DNA of 34,012 nt from Sulfurovum sp. (GTDB lineage Bacteria; Campylobacterota; Campylobacteria; Campylobacterales; Sulfurovaceae): contig NZ_WGDD01000012.1 in the NCBI RefSeq assembly GCF_015493435.1, positions 1-34,012 of the forward strand, given 5' to 3'. Each line of letters starts with the position of its first letter. Within the stretch, counting starts at the first letter, position 1. The notes beneath the pieces were generated by a model. That model was not told the DNA's origin, ran no database searches, and saw only the letters and a program-made list of their open reading frames with translations. The position numbers were made by a program, and so were the translations under genes. Below are positions 15,802 through 23,590 of this stretch, piece after piece.

Positions 15802-16913
15802 GATGACACCTCCCTTTCGGTAATCAGTGCAATGGTCATTGTCTGGTTGTGGAGCACTGTGCCGCTGTGTTTTTTTGAAGTGGCGGGAGGACCTATTTCT
15901 CCAAAGGTATGACCGCCGACAAATGTAATGTCAAGATGTCTTTTAACGTCTTCAAGGTACAGGTATTCCATCATGGAAAGGTTTTTTTCTATACCTATGC
16001 AGTTGAACAGAAGTGCCGCACTCTTTGGCGGGGCAAAGGAATAAAGCCGACGGAGACGTTTCAACTGGTCCTGCTGACTGACCATAATACCTAATTTTAC
16101 ATATTTGTTGTTACACACATTTCTGTAAAGCAGTATGCTTTTGTCTTTTCTGTTTATACCGATCATCGAAGCCAGCGGCGCACTTTCCCAATGACCTTCT
16201 GCCTCTTTTTGCAGGAAAAGAGGGTAGGCAAACGTACCGATAGCCGATTCATCCAGTTCTCCGGCCAGGGCTTCGAGTACCTCCATTGCCGGCTGATTGT
16301 TGAGTTCATAAATTTTGTTTCCTTTGGCGCTGGTTATTTTGAGGGGAAGTCCTGCCGGACGGAAAAGATGCATGCTCATACCGTCTATCCTGTATCTGCT
16401 CTCATCGATCATCCATAACAGTACATGCCGATCATAGAATACACCGTTATAAAACACTTCTGCCTCCTCCTCCATGGCCGGGGCGTCCACACCTGCGACA
16501 GCACCGAAGATTCGCTGTGTACCTACGACAGAAGGGAGAGGTGAGAGCATATCTTCCAATTCGAAAGAAGTAAAGGCGCTGAAAAGAATAAGCTGATATT
16601 TTTTCTCTTTATCCAGTGTTGGAGTGATTTTGTCATCTTTATGGAATACCTCTACAGTAAAAGCCTCTTTGTCCATTTTCAGACAGAGATAGACACAGGG
16701 GAACTGATGGCGGGATTCTATGTAGGGGAGTTCATTGGCAATGTTGCCGGCACTGCTGCATCCGATAATATCTGCCTGTGGGAAACGCTTTTTCAGTATC
16801 TGGTATTCGGCAGAAAAAAGTGTCTTTTCGCTTTTTCTGTAAAATCCGATGATCACTGTTGGAATAAAATCAATGGTATCCAATGATACACTTGTCACTG
16901 CTATTTGCTTCAT
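15798..16913 (-). CDS. FIST-domain sensor protein (NosP-like)
   Basis: 371 residues, cytoplasmic, no signal peptide. FIST_N features are VIIGFYRKSEK and FPQADIIGCSSAGNIAN; FIST_C features are GLPLKITSAKGNKIYELNNQPA and, near the end, FVGGHTFGEIGPP..HNQTMTIALI. FIST domains bind small ligands, and the NosP subgroup binds haem and senses nitric oxide, silencing an adjacent kinase. The next gene is a hybrid kinase with a 4-bp overlap, the same pairing as nosP-nahK. Whether this member binds haem cannot be judged from sequence alone; a metabolite ligand is the alternative. It begins 28 bp after the receiver gene. Confidence 0.9.
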   Translation of the reverse strand: MKQIAVTSVSLDTIDFIPTVIIGFYRKSEKTLFSAEYQILKKRFPQADIIGCSSAGNIANELPYIESRHQFPCVYLCLKMDKEAFTVEVFHKDDKITPTLDKEKKYQLILFSAFTSFELEDMLSPLPSVVGTQRIFGAVAGVDAPAMEEEAEVFYNGVFYDRHVLLWMIDESRYRIDGMSMHLFRPAGLPLKITSAKGNKIYELNNQPAMEVLEALAGELDESAIGTFAYPLFLQKEAEGHWESAPLASMIGINRKDKSILLYRNVCNNKYVKLGIMVSQQDQLKRLRRLYSFAPPKSAALLFNCIGIEKNLSMMEYLYLEDVKRHLDITFVGGHTFGEIGPPATSKKHSGTVLHNQTMTIALITEREVSS

Positions 16914-16941
16914 GATCGTTATTCCTCCCTTCTTTTTTTCT

Positions 16942-17322
16942 TCAACCCTCTAAATTCAAAAGTTGTTTGAAATTTTTTTTATAATCCATGGGCATGATCG
17001 GTTTTCGCAGGAACAGATCGAAAAGTGCATGGGAATTTTCATACTCTTCAGGATAAAGCGTCAGTGCGGCAATTTTGGTTGTTTTGTTTTTTTTCAGCGC
17101 TTCTTTCGCGATAGCACTGCCCGAACCGTCAGGAAGGTTCATGTCTATTACCATTGCATCATAAACGGCATTTTGGGAAATTTTTGTTAATGCCTCTGCC
17201 ACATTGAGTGCTACATCCACATGGATAGAAACATTGCCTTCTTTGGTTAAAGATTTGATTACTTTTTCCTCGAATTCCAAATTGTATTCGAAATCATCGA
17301 CAATTAAAACCCTTCTTACCAT
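16942..17322 (-). CDS. Stand-alone response regulator receiver
   Basis: 126 residues made of one receiver domain: acidic pair D9-D10 (LIVDD), phospho-acceptor D60 (MVIDMNLPDGSG), a Thr in AALTL and the Lys in FLRKP. No output domain, so it probably relays phosphate or acts by protein contact, like CheY or the middle receivers of phosphorelays. An in-frame ATG at 17355 exists, but AAGGAG lies 6 nt before the ATG at 17322, which begins the receiver proper. It is separated from the upstream EAL gene by 61 bp with a hairpin and a TATAAT box, so it may begin its own transcript with the FIST, kinase and HPt genes. Confidence 0.92.
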   Translation of the reverse strand: MVRRVLIVDDFEYNLEFEEKVIKSLTKEGNVSIHVDVALNVAEALTKISQNAVYDAMVIDMNLPDGSGSAIAKEALKKNKTTKIAALTLYPEEYENSHALFDLFLRKPIMPMDYKKNFKQLLNLEG

Positions 17323-17343
17323 TTTTATCTCCTTGATTGGGTT

Positions 17344-17349
17344 ATTATA
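17344..17349 (-). promoter_or_regulatory. Possible internal promoter before the receiver-FIST-kinase genes
   Basis: Minus-strand TTTTATAATAACC contains TATAAT 22 bp before the receiver start. No convincing -35 at normal distance. Together with the hairpin just upstream it suggests a second transcription unit inside the block. Confidence 0.45.
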
Positions 17350-17368
17350 AAACAATCACAGTCAAAAG

Positions 17369-17390
17369 GCTATAAGACTTTTCTTATAGC
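17369..17390 (-). terminator. Hairpin over the stop codon of the EAL gene
   Basis: GCTATAAGA and TCTTATAGC form a perfect 9-bp stem with a 4-nt loop; the TAA of the EAL gene (17384-17386) is inside the stem. On the minus strand CTTTTG follows, a short U-run. This could be a weak terminator or an RNA-processing or stability element that sets apart the regulator/EAL genes from the genes downstream. Confidence 0.5.
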
Positions 17391-18721
17391 GTGTTTCCGT
17401 TTCCTGCTGAAAGTTTTTGTATCTTTTCAACCAGCGCTTCAAGCTGTACCGGTTTTGCATAAAGATACCCCTGTATCGTCAGGGGAGCAAACTGCTGCAG
17501 TACGGTTGCTTCTTCCTGTTTTTCTATGCCTTCTGCTATGACTTTCATATTCAGGGCTTCAGCCATTGAGACAATAGCTTTCAGCAGGTCATGTTTCTTT
17601 TTATCGGTATCGATACCCTGTATAAAGGATTTGTCAATCTTCAGTATATCGATCGGAAGGTCGGCAAGCTGTCTAATAGAAGTGTATCCTGTCCCAAAAT
17701 CATCTACTTCTATGCATATGCCCAAATTTTTTATTTTGTGCAGAATATCCAAAAGATAATCGGTATGTTCCAGCAGCATTTCTTCTGTAATTTCGAAATG
17801 CAGGTTTCTTTCATTCAATTCATATTCCTGAAGCAGAAACTGAAGTGTTTTGTAGAAATGTGCTGTAAGCAGAAAAACCGGTGAAATATTGACAGAAAGG
17901 GAAAAGTCATCAATGTGTGCATGGTCCAAAACAATAAATGCTTTTGAAGCGGCAACAAGTGTTTTGATACTCAGTGAAGCGATCATGCCATTCTGTTCGG
18001 CCAGCGGTATAAAAATTTCCGGAGAGATCTCTCCGTAAGCAGGATGTTTCCATCTTGCTAACATTTCAGCCCCGGTAAAACGCTGATGTACCTGTGAATA
18101 CTGTGCCTGGTAAAGAAAATAGATTTCACCGTTCTCTATGGCGGCAGGAAGCGCCTGTTTTAATTCCATCTGTCTTTCTGTCAGCAGTATGGAGCTGTCC
18201 TGGACGGTACTGATCAGGTTCTTTCCGTTCTTCTGGACTTTTTTCATTTTATTTTCGGCTACTTTGATAAGTGCATAGAGGTCTGTGCCTTCATCTGGAT
18301 AAAAACTGATACCAATGGAGGTATAAATGTAAAACATATCTCCGTTGATCATGCACGGTTCAGAAAAAAGATGCATGATCTGTCTTGCCAGTTCGGATGA
18401 AACACGTTCCGGTATATCTGCCTGTACTACAATATACTGATAATCTCCGACTCTGACAAGCATATCGTTTTCTGTCAAAGCAGAACTGAGTTTCTTCCCT
18501 ATTTTACTGATCAGGAGCTGATCCCGTTCCAGTAGATTTTCGTTATAGCCATAAAACTGATTGAAGCCGTAAAATTCTATGAAAAGTATTGAAAAACGGA
18601 TATGCTCAGGGTCGGTTTGAAAAAAATTTCTTTGAAGAAGTTCCATCAACGCAGCGTAGTCAAGCGCAGACGAACAGGAATCATGGTGAAGGACATGGAG
18701 TATCTCGACAGGTTTTTTCAT
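17384..18721 (-). CDS. Degenerate GGDEF / intact EAL protein, predicted c-di-GMP phosphodiesterase
   Basis: 445 residues, soluble. The GGDEF domain (about 40-170) has GDYQY at residues 92-96 in place of GGDEF, so cyclase activity is not expected; it may bind GTP or be structural. The EAL domain (about 180-440) keeps the metal and catalytic residues: E219 (EML in place of EAL), N278 (SVNIS), E310 (FEITEE), D340-D341 (VDDFGTGYTS), K361 (ILKID), E397/E400 (AEGIE) and Q417. It should therefore hydrolyse c-di-GMP, linking the block to biofilm or motility control. No receiver domain is attached, so coupling to the phosphorelay must be indirect. It lies 41 bp after the NarL-like gene, with a poor ribosome-binding site (AAGG about 15 nt upstream). 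Confidence 0.93.
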   Translation of the reverse strand: MKKPVEILHVLHHDSCSSALDYAALMELLQRNFFQTDPEHIRFSILFIEFYGFNQFYGYNENLLERDQLLISKIGKKLSSALTENDMLVRVGDYQYIVVQADIPERVSSELARQIMHLFSEPCMINGDMFYIYTSIGISFYPDEGTDLYALIKVAENKMKKVQKNGKNLISTVQDSSILLTERQMELKQALPAAIENGEIYFLYQAQYSQVHQRFTGAEMLARWKHPAYGEISPEIFIPLAEQNGMIASLSIKTLVAASKAFIVLDHAHIDDFSLSVNISPVFLLTAHFYKTLQFLLQEYELNERNLHFEITEEMLLEHTDYLLDILHKIKNLGICIEVDDFGTGYTSIRQLADLPIDILKIDKSFIQGIDTDKKKHDLLKAIVSMAEALNMKVIAEGIEKQEEATVLQQFAPLTIQGYLYAKPVQLEALVEKIQKLSAGNGNTL

Positions 18722-18762
18722 GATAGGATGTTGCCTTTCTTTTCAGCTAATAACAGTTTCAT

Positions 18763-19416
18763 CTAAGGATTCTTTGTCTGCTGTAATGAAAAATGGATCA
18801 GCTGTGCAGTCGAGGACAAACTGAGTTTTTGAAGTATGTGTGTATGATGGGCAGAAACAGTTTTGGCAGAAATATTCAGAGTTGAAGCGATCTCTTTAAA
18901 ACTGATACCCGAAACGATCATGCTGTATATTTCAAATTCTCTCGGCGAAAGTGTTGAAAGAGAAGGTTTTTCTTTTTTTAAAAGTTCCATACCGTAGGAT
19001 AACGTTTCTCTGTATTTGGAGGAAATATAGATACGATTGTCCATGACAGCTTCAATCGCCGGTATCAATTCGTGCTGTACATGTGTTTTCATCACATAGC
19101 CGGATGCCCCTTCATGGATACACTGCATTGCGTACGGATCTTCCGGGTACATACTCAAAACCAGTATTTTCATCAGGGGAAACTGTTCTGAAAGGTACCG
19201 TATGTCATGCATAGTGTGATGATTGCCCAGATTCAGATCAAGAATTAAAAGCTGGTATTTCTTTTGATTCAGGCATTGCATAAGTGCATCATGGTTCAAT
19301 GCCTGGTCAATAACATCAAATGCGGGCTGTTCCTGCAATAAAAACTTTACACCTGTACACACAATATCATGATCATCGGCTATGAGGACCGAACACCTGT
19401 CCTGGCACTTTTCCAT
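18763..19416 (-). CDS. NarL/FixJ-family response regulator
   Basis: Receiver domain (1-about 120): D14-D15 (LIADDHD), phospho-acceptor D60 (LLILDLNLG), Ser in VLSMYPEDP and Lys in VMKTHV. A LuxR-type helix-turn-helix follows (about 150-210: LSPREFEIYSMIVSGISFKEIA, NISAKTVSAHHTHILQKL). DNA-binding transcription factor, 217 residues, the normal size. It is the first gene of the signalling block, preceded by a GGGGGCGGGG stretch as ribosome-binding site and a TATAAT box. NarL-type regulators commonly pair with NarX-type sensors; the PilJ-like and NIT-like proteins downstream make this pairing attractive, but the cognate kinase is not proven. Confidence 0.95.
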   Translation of the reverse strand: MEKCQDRCSVLIADDHDIVCTGVKFLLQEQPAFDVIDQALNHDALMQCLNQKKYQLLILDLNLGNHHTMHDIRYLSEQFPLMKILVLSMYPEDPYAMQCIHEGASGYVMKTHVQHELIPAIEAVMDNRIYISSKYRETLSYGMELLKKEKPSLSTLSPREFEIYSMIVSGISFKEIASTLNISAKTVSAHHTHILQKLSLSSTAQLIHFSLQQTKNP

Positions 19417-19448
19417 TTCCCCGCCCCCTGGTTTTTTGAGAAGGTTCT

Positions 19449-19454
19449 ATTATA
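19449..19454 (-). promoter_or_regulatory. Probable -10 box of the signalling block
   Basis: Minus-strand ATATATAATAG has a consensus TATAAT about 33 bp before the NarL-like gene start. The 140-bp gap up to trmA is AT-rich and must also hold the trmA promoter, for which TAAAAT-like boxes exist around 19520-19535. Confidence 0.5.
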
Positions 19455-19556
19455 TATTGTTTTTCAACAGAAAATGCTTGATATAAAACAAGAAAATAGA
19501 AGTTTTCCTTATTTTATTTAAGATAAAATATGTAATAACAACAAAGGGGAATCATT

Positions 19557-20672
19557 TTGGATTGTAAACATTTTGGAATTTGCGGCTCCTGCGGTCTGTA
19601 TATGCTCTCGTATGCAGAGCAGCTGAAGCAGAAAGAAGAGAAGGTTTCTGCACTGCTGACACCGTTCTGGCAGGGAAAACTTGAAGTATTCGATTCGCCT
19701 GATGCCCATTACCGGGCCAGAGCGGAATTTCGTATTTGGCATGAGGATGAACGATGCGACTATGCGATGGGGAACATTGAAAAGAAAGGTGCTGTCACCA
19801 TAAAAGAGTGCCCGAAGGTTATTGAATCCATAGAAGAACGTATGTGGAAGCTGCTTGAAAAGATCAATGCATCACAGGATGTATTAAAACAGCGTCTTTT
19901 TTCTGTTGAATTTCTGGCAACGACGACCGATGAGTGTCTTGTTACCCTGCTGTATCACCGAAAACTGGATAATACCTGGTCGCAGGAGGCAAAATTACTG
20001 GAAACCGAACTGAACTGTAAAATCATGGGGAGAAGCCGCAAGCAGAAGGTGATCCTCTCTGATGAATTCGTGACTGAAAAACTGGATATCGATGGAAAGA
20101 CTTTCACCTATCTCCAATATGAAAGCGGGTTTACCCAGCCCAACCCGGCAGTCAATGTCAAAATGATAGAGTGGGCAGTTGTCCAGGCCAAAAAAGTAGG
20201 GCACGGTGATTTTCTGGAAAGCTACTGCGGTCTGGGGAACTTTACGCTGCCGCTGTCACACTATTTCGATAAAGTGCTGGCCACGGAGATCTCCAAGCGT
20301 TCCATACATGCGGCGCTGCAAAACTGTAAGCTCAACGATATAAACAATATCACCTTTGCCAGGCTGGCATCAGAAGAGATGACGGAAGCATTGAACGGTG
20401 TACGGGAGTTCAGCCGCCTTAAAGATATCGACTTAAAGAGCTATGATTTTTCTACGGTACTGGTGGACCCGCCAAGAGCCGGACTGGATGAAGGCACCAT
20501 AGCACTCATTTCCAACATAGACCATATTATCTATATATCCTGCAATCCCGAAACGCTGGCAAGAGATCTTGAAACGCTGACAAAGACCCATGTCGTGCTC
20601 GAAGCCGCCGTTTACGACCAGTTCCCGCATACGGAGCATGTGGAAAGCGGTGTGTTTCTGCAGAAAAGATAA
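19557..20672 (+). CDS. trmA: tRNA (uracil-5-)-methyltransferase TrmA-like, with Fe-S-type cysteines
   Basis: SAM-dependent enzyme making m5U54 in the tRNA T-loop. YRARAEFRIWHED is typical of TrmA, FLESYCGLGNFTLPLS is the SAM-binding motif, DPPRAGLD follows, YISCNPETL carries nucleophile C329, and HTEHVE gives the general base E360. Unlike E. coli TrmA, the N terminus has C3, C9 and C12 (C-x5-C-x2-C) and C85, the 4Fe-4S pattern of RlmD-type relatives. The TTG start follows AAAGGGG at normal spacing, and no in-frame ATG lies before the cysteine motif. It converges with the next gene, 21 bp apart. Confidence 0.9.
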   Translation: MDCKHFGICGSCGLYMLSYAEQLKQKEEKVSALLTPFWQGKLEVFDSPDAHYRARAEFRIWHEDERCDYAMGNIEKKGAVTIKECPKVIESIEERMWKLLEKINASQDVLKQRLFSVEFLATTTDECLVTLLYHRKLDNTWSQEAKLLETELNCKIMGRSRKQKVILSDEFVTEKLDIDGKTFTYLQYESGFTQPNPAVNVKMIEWAVVQAKKVGHGDFLESYCGLGNFTLPLSHYFDKVLATEISKRSIHAALQNCKLNDINNITFARLASEEMTEALNGVREFSRLKDIDLKSYDFSTVLVDPPRAGLDEGTIALISNIDHIIYISCNPETLARDLETLTKTHVVLEAAVYDQFPHTEHVESGVFLQKR

Positions 20673-20693
20673 AAGAAGATTTTCCGCTAATTG

Positions 20694-21122
20694 TTACATC
20701 ATATTTCTGTGTTCCACCATTGCGCAGAGGTTCTGAACTACGGTCATGCCTGCTTCTTTTGCCTTTTGTGCAGCGGCATTGTTGACCAGTCCCTGCTGTC
20801 CCCAGAATACTTTGATATCACCTCTTTCTATACAGGCATCGGCAATGGCATCAAAGGCTGCCGGTTTTCTGAAAATATCTACCATATCGATCTCAAAAGG
20901 GATCTCAGCGAGTGAACGGTATACTTTTTCTCCCAGGATGGTCTCTTCTTTGGGGTAGACCGGTACGATCTTGTATCCTGCTTCCTGCAGGTATTTGGCA
21001 ACACGGTGGCTGGCTTTGCCCGGATCGGGGGAAAGCCCGAGAACCGCGATGGTTTTGACATTGTTGAAAATGTTTCTGATCTCTTCTTTGTTTGAGTTTA
21101 CTGTTGGGAATTCGCACTCCAT
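20694..21122 (-). CDS. CoA-binding domain protein (YccU family)
   Basis: 142 residues forming one Rossmann-like CoA-binding domain: IAVLGLSPDPGKASHRVAKYL is the nucleotide-binding turn, then VPVYPKEETILGEKVYRSLAEIP, MVDIFRKPAAFDAI and FWGQQGLVN, all typical. These proteins resemble the CoA-binding part of succinyl-CoA synthetase; their physiological role is not established. AAGGAT lies 6 nt before the ATG. Transcribed divergently from ilvA with only 54 bp between. Confidence 0.9.
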   Translation of the reverse strand: MECEFPTVNSNKEEIRNIFNNVKTIAVLGLSPDPGKASHRVAKYLQEAGYKIVPVYPKEETILGEKVYRSLAEIPFEIDMVDIFRKPAAFDAIADACIERGDIKVFWGQQGLVNNAAAQKAKEAGMTVVQNLCAMVEHRNMM

Positions 21123-21141
21123 GTTTTATCCTTTATTTGGC

Positions 21142-21159
21142 TATAATTTCTCCATTATA
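21142..21159. promoter_or_regulatory. Back-to-back -10 boxes between the CoA-binding gene and ilvA
   Basis: TATAAT on the plus strand at 21142-21147 faces ilvA, and TATAAT on the minus strand at 21154-21159 faces the CoA-binding gene. They are 6 bp apart, so the two promoters overlap and could not both be filled at once. Leaders would be only about 20-25 nt on each side. Confidence 0.6.
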
Positions 21160-21176
21160 ATACTTAGGAAAGATTA

Positions 21177-22388
21177 ATGTTGGACTTAAACCGGATCAAA
21201 AAAGCATCTGAAAGACTCGAAGGAGTGGTACATCACACGCCTTTTTCCTATGCTCCCATACTGAGTGAAATGAGCGGATATGAAGTGTACCTGAAAAAAG
21301 AGAATCTTCAGCGTACCGGTGCATTCAAACTGCGCGGTGCGTTCAACAAGATCGCTACACTCGTTGAAGAGGGAAAAAAAGGCGGTGTTGTAGCTGCTTC
21401 TGCGGGCAATCATGCACAGGGAGTGGCATTTGCGGCAAATTATTTCGGTATCGAAGCAACTATTGTTATGCCCGAATCAACACCGCTGACCAAAGTGCAG
21501 GGGGTCAAGGTATTTGGTGCCAATGTGATCCTTCACGGAAGCAATTATGATGAGGCATATGCCTACGCGGTCACTTTTGGAGAAGAGAAGGGCTTTGACT
21601 TTGTGCACCCTTTCACCGATGAAGAAGTGATGGCAGGTCAGGGAACGGTGGCTCTGGAAATGCTGAAGGAAGAGCCGGAGCTCGATGCCATGGTCGTACC
21701 TGTAGGCGGCGGCGGACTTATTTCCGGTATGGCAACAGCAGCCAAAGCACTGAAGCCCGACATCAAAATAATCGCTGTTTCGGCCCAGGGCGCACCGGCA
21801 ATGAAAAATTCCTACGATGCCGGACAGCCTCTTGATACGACATCGGTACGTACGATTGCCGACGGGATCGCGGTACGTGATACCTCTGCGATCACGCTGA
21901 AATATATTTTGAAGTATGTGGACGGCTTTGAATCTGTCTGCGAAGATGAGATCGCTTCGGCCATCCTCTTTTTGCTCGAAAAGCAGAAAGTACTGGTGGA
22001 AGGTGCCGGATCGGTCGGAGTGGCTGCGCTGATGCACGGCAAGATCAATCTTCCGAAAGGCAGTAAAATAGGTATTGTGCTCAGCGGCGGGAATATTGAT
22101 GTCACGATGCTTTCGCTTATTATTGAAAAAGGTTTGATGAAGTCGGCAAGGAAAATGAAACTGATGGTGACACTGATGGACAAACCCGGAGCACTTCAGT
22201 CTTTTACCCAGATACTGACCGATACCGATGCCAATATTGTACAAATTGGTTATGACAGAACATCCATCGATCTCGAATTTGGAGATGCACATGTTTCCGT
22301 CGCACTGGAAACCAAAGGAGAAGAACATCAGGAGCTTATTCGCAAAAAGCTCAGAGAAGGCGGTTTTGCTTTCAGGGAAGAACACTGA
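21177..22388 (+). CDS. ilvA: Threonine dehydratase (threonine ammonia-lyase)
   Basis: PLP enzyme converting threonine to 2-oxobutanoate, first step of isoleucine synthesis. PLP lysine K51 is in TGAFKLRGAFN, SAGNHAQGVAFAA and the phosphate-binding PVGGGGLISG follow, and a C-terminal ACT-like segment (about 325-400: LMVTLMDKPGALQSFTQIL) is a probable allosteric site. 403 residues matches the shorter, single-ACT type. AGGAAAG precedes the ATG. ilvB-ilvN lie about 3.5 kb downstream on the same strand, so three isoleucine-pathway genes are close by. Confidence 0.95.
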   Translation: MLDLNRIKKASERLEGVVHHTPFSYAPILSEMSGYEVYLKKENLQRTGAFKLRGAFNKIATLVEEGKKGGVVAASAGNHAQGVAFAANYFGIEATIVMPESTPLTKVQGVKVFGANVILHGSNYDEAYAYAVTFGEEKGFDFVHPFTDEEVMAGQGTVALEMLKEEPELDAMVVPVGGGGLISGMATAAKALKPDIKIIAVSAQGAPAMKNSYDAGQPLDTTSVRTIADGIAVRDTSAITLKYILKYVDGFESVCEDEIASAILFLLEKQKVLVEGAGSVGVAALMHGKINLPKGSKIGIVLSGGNIDVTMLSLIIEKGLMKSARKMKLMVTLMDKPGALQSFTQILTDTDANIVQIGYDRTSIDLEFGDAHVSVALETKGEEHQELIRKKLREGGFAFREEH

Positions 22389-22467
22389 TAAAATAAGCTG
22401 TATCGTCTGGGCCTGAAGCAGGGGTGAGTGGGCAGATATTTAATGGTACATTCAGGAGGGGGAAGAA

Positions 22468-23379
22468 GTGCAACAACCATATATAGTCGCGATCGATCTG
22501 GGGTCGAACACACTGCGGGTACTGGCGTATGATTGTCGCAACCAAAGGGCAGAAACGGAGTTTGAAAAGGTCGTCAAAACTGCAGATATGCTTGAAAGTA
22601 CAGGCGTGATCCACCATGGAGCGGTGGACCGTGTGATCTATGCACTAAAAGAAGCACAAAAAAAAATCGATTTTTCCGGTGCCGTGATCAAAGCTGTGAC
22701 GACGGAAGCAGTACGCCAGGCACGCAACAGTGCTGATGTGCTTGCACGCATTTACAAAGAAACCGGTGTGCGTTTTGAAATTATTTCGGGAAAAGAAGAG
22801 GCAGAACTTACCCTGTCTGCCGTGAAGCACCGGCTGAAGAAACTGCATCTTGCCGCCCGGAATTTCGTACTTGTCGACATTGGCGGCGGCTCGACTGAAC
22901 TTATTTTTTCTTTTGGTACCGAAACTTTTTCCAAAAGCTTCCCTGTAGGTATCGTGACGATCGCACAGCGCTATGAAACACTTGCCGCCATAGAAGCTGC
23001 GCTTTCCCGCGAGATGCTTGATATGCAAATGTACTGTGCGGAGATTTATGCGACCCGGGGCACAGTAGATGCATTCATTGCCACTGCAGGTACCCCAACC
23101 ACGGTAGCAGCTATGAAGCTGGGACAGAATTATGCAGGCTATGATGCCAGAAAGGTCAATGGAACAGTACTTGAAAAACAGGAACTGGATATCTATCTGG
23201 AAAAACTGCTTGCCATGCCTTTTGAAATGCGTGAAGAGACGGTAGGCACAGGCAGAAGCGACCTTATTGCTGCGGGTATACTTATCTTCAAGCAGCTTTA
23301 CAGCATTGTCGAGTTTGAAAAGTGCGTAGTGATTGATGACGGTCTGCGAGAAGGTGTTGCCCTGAAAGCATGCCGGTAA
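22468..23379 (+). CDS. ppx: Ppx/GppA-family phosphatase (exopolyphosphatase / pppGpp hydrolase)
   Basis: ASKHA-fold enzyme that removes terminal phosphate from polyphosphate or pppGpp. The first phosphate motif is AIDLGSNTLRVLAYD (about 8-22), TTEAVRQARN is the catalytic-Glu segment, VDIGGGSTELI is the second phosphate loop, and ATAGTPTTVAAM is the adenosine-type motif. At 303 residues it is the short form, lacking the C-terminal HD-like domain of E. coli Ppx. GTG start with GGAGGGGG 6-8 nt upstream. It follows ilvA by 79 bp; that gap contains no other feature I can identify. Confidence 0.9.
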   Translation: MQQPYIVAIDLGSNTLRVLAYDCRNQRAETEFEKVVKTADMLESTGVIHHGAVDRVIYALKEAQKKIDFSGAVIKAVTTEAVRQARNSADVLARIYKETGVRFEIISGKEEAELTLSAVKHRLKKLHLAARNFVLVDIGGGSTELIFSFGTETFSKSFPVGIVTIAQRYETLAAIEAALSREMLDMQMYCAEIYATRGTVDAFIATAGTPTTVAAMKLGQNYAGYDARKVNGTVLEKQELDIYLEKLLAMPFEMREETVGTGRSDLIAAGILIFKQLYSIVEFEKCVVIDDGLREGVALKACR

Positions 23380-23590
23380 AATCTCCACACTTTCCGGAGA
23401 CGAACTAAAGGAACAAGAATAGAAGTCAGTGTATGTCAACTCTATTACTCAGGTTGGTCAGTGTGGTAATTCAGAGGCTTAGTATAGTATATAAGAATAC
23501 AAGGGGGAGAAATATACTTTCACCTCTTAAAACGTATTATAAACAAAGAATATGTCAAAGTTTGTCAAAATAGAAAAAAAATGGAATTTT

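Noticed and set aside
23380-23590. Small gene in the gap after ppx (GGGGGAG at about 23503-23509 looks like a ribosome-binding site)
   Set aside because: No start codon at proper distance with an open frame of useful length. TGTCAAAG/TGTCAAAA repeats near 23554-23570 are too short to call.
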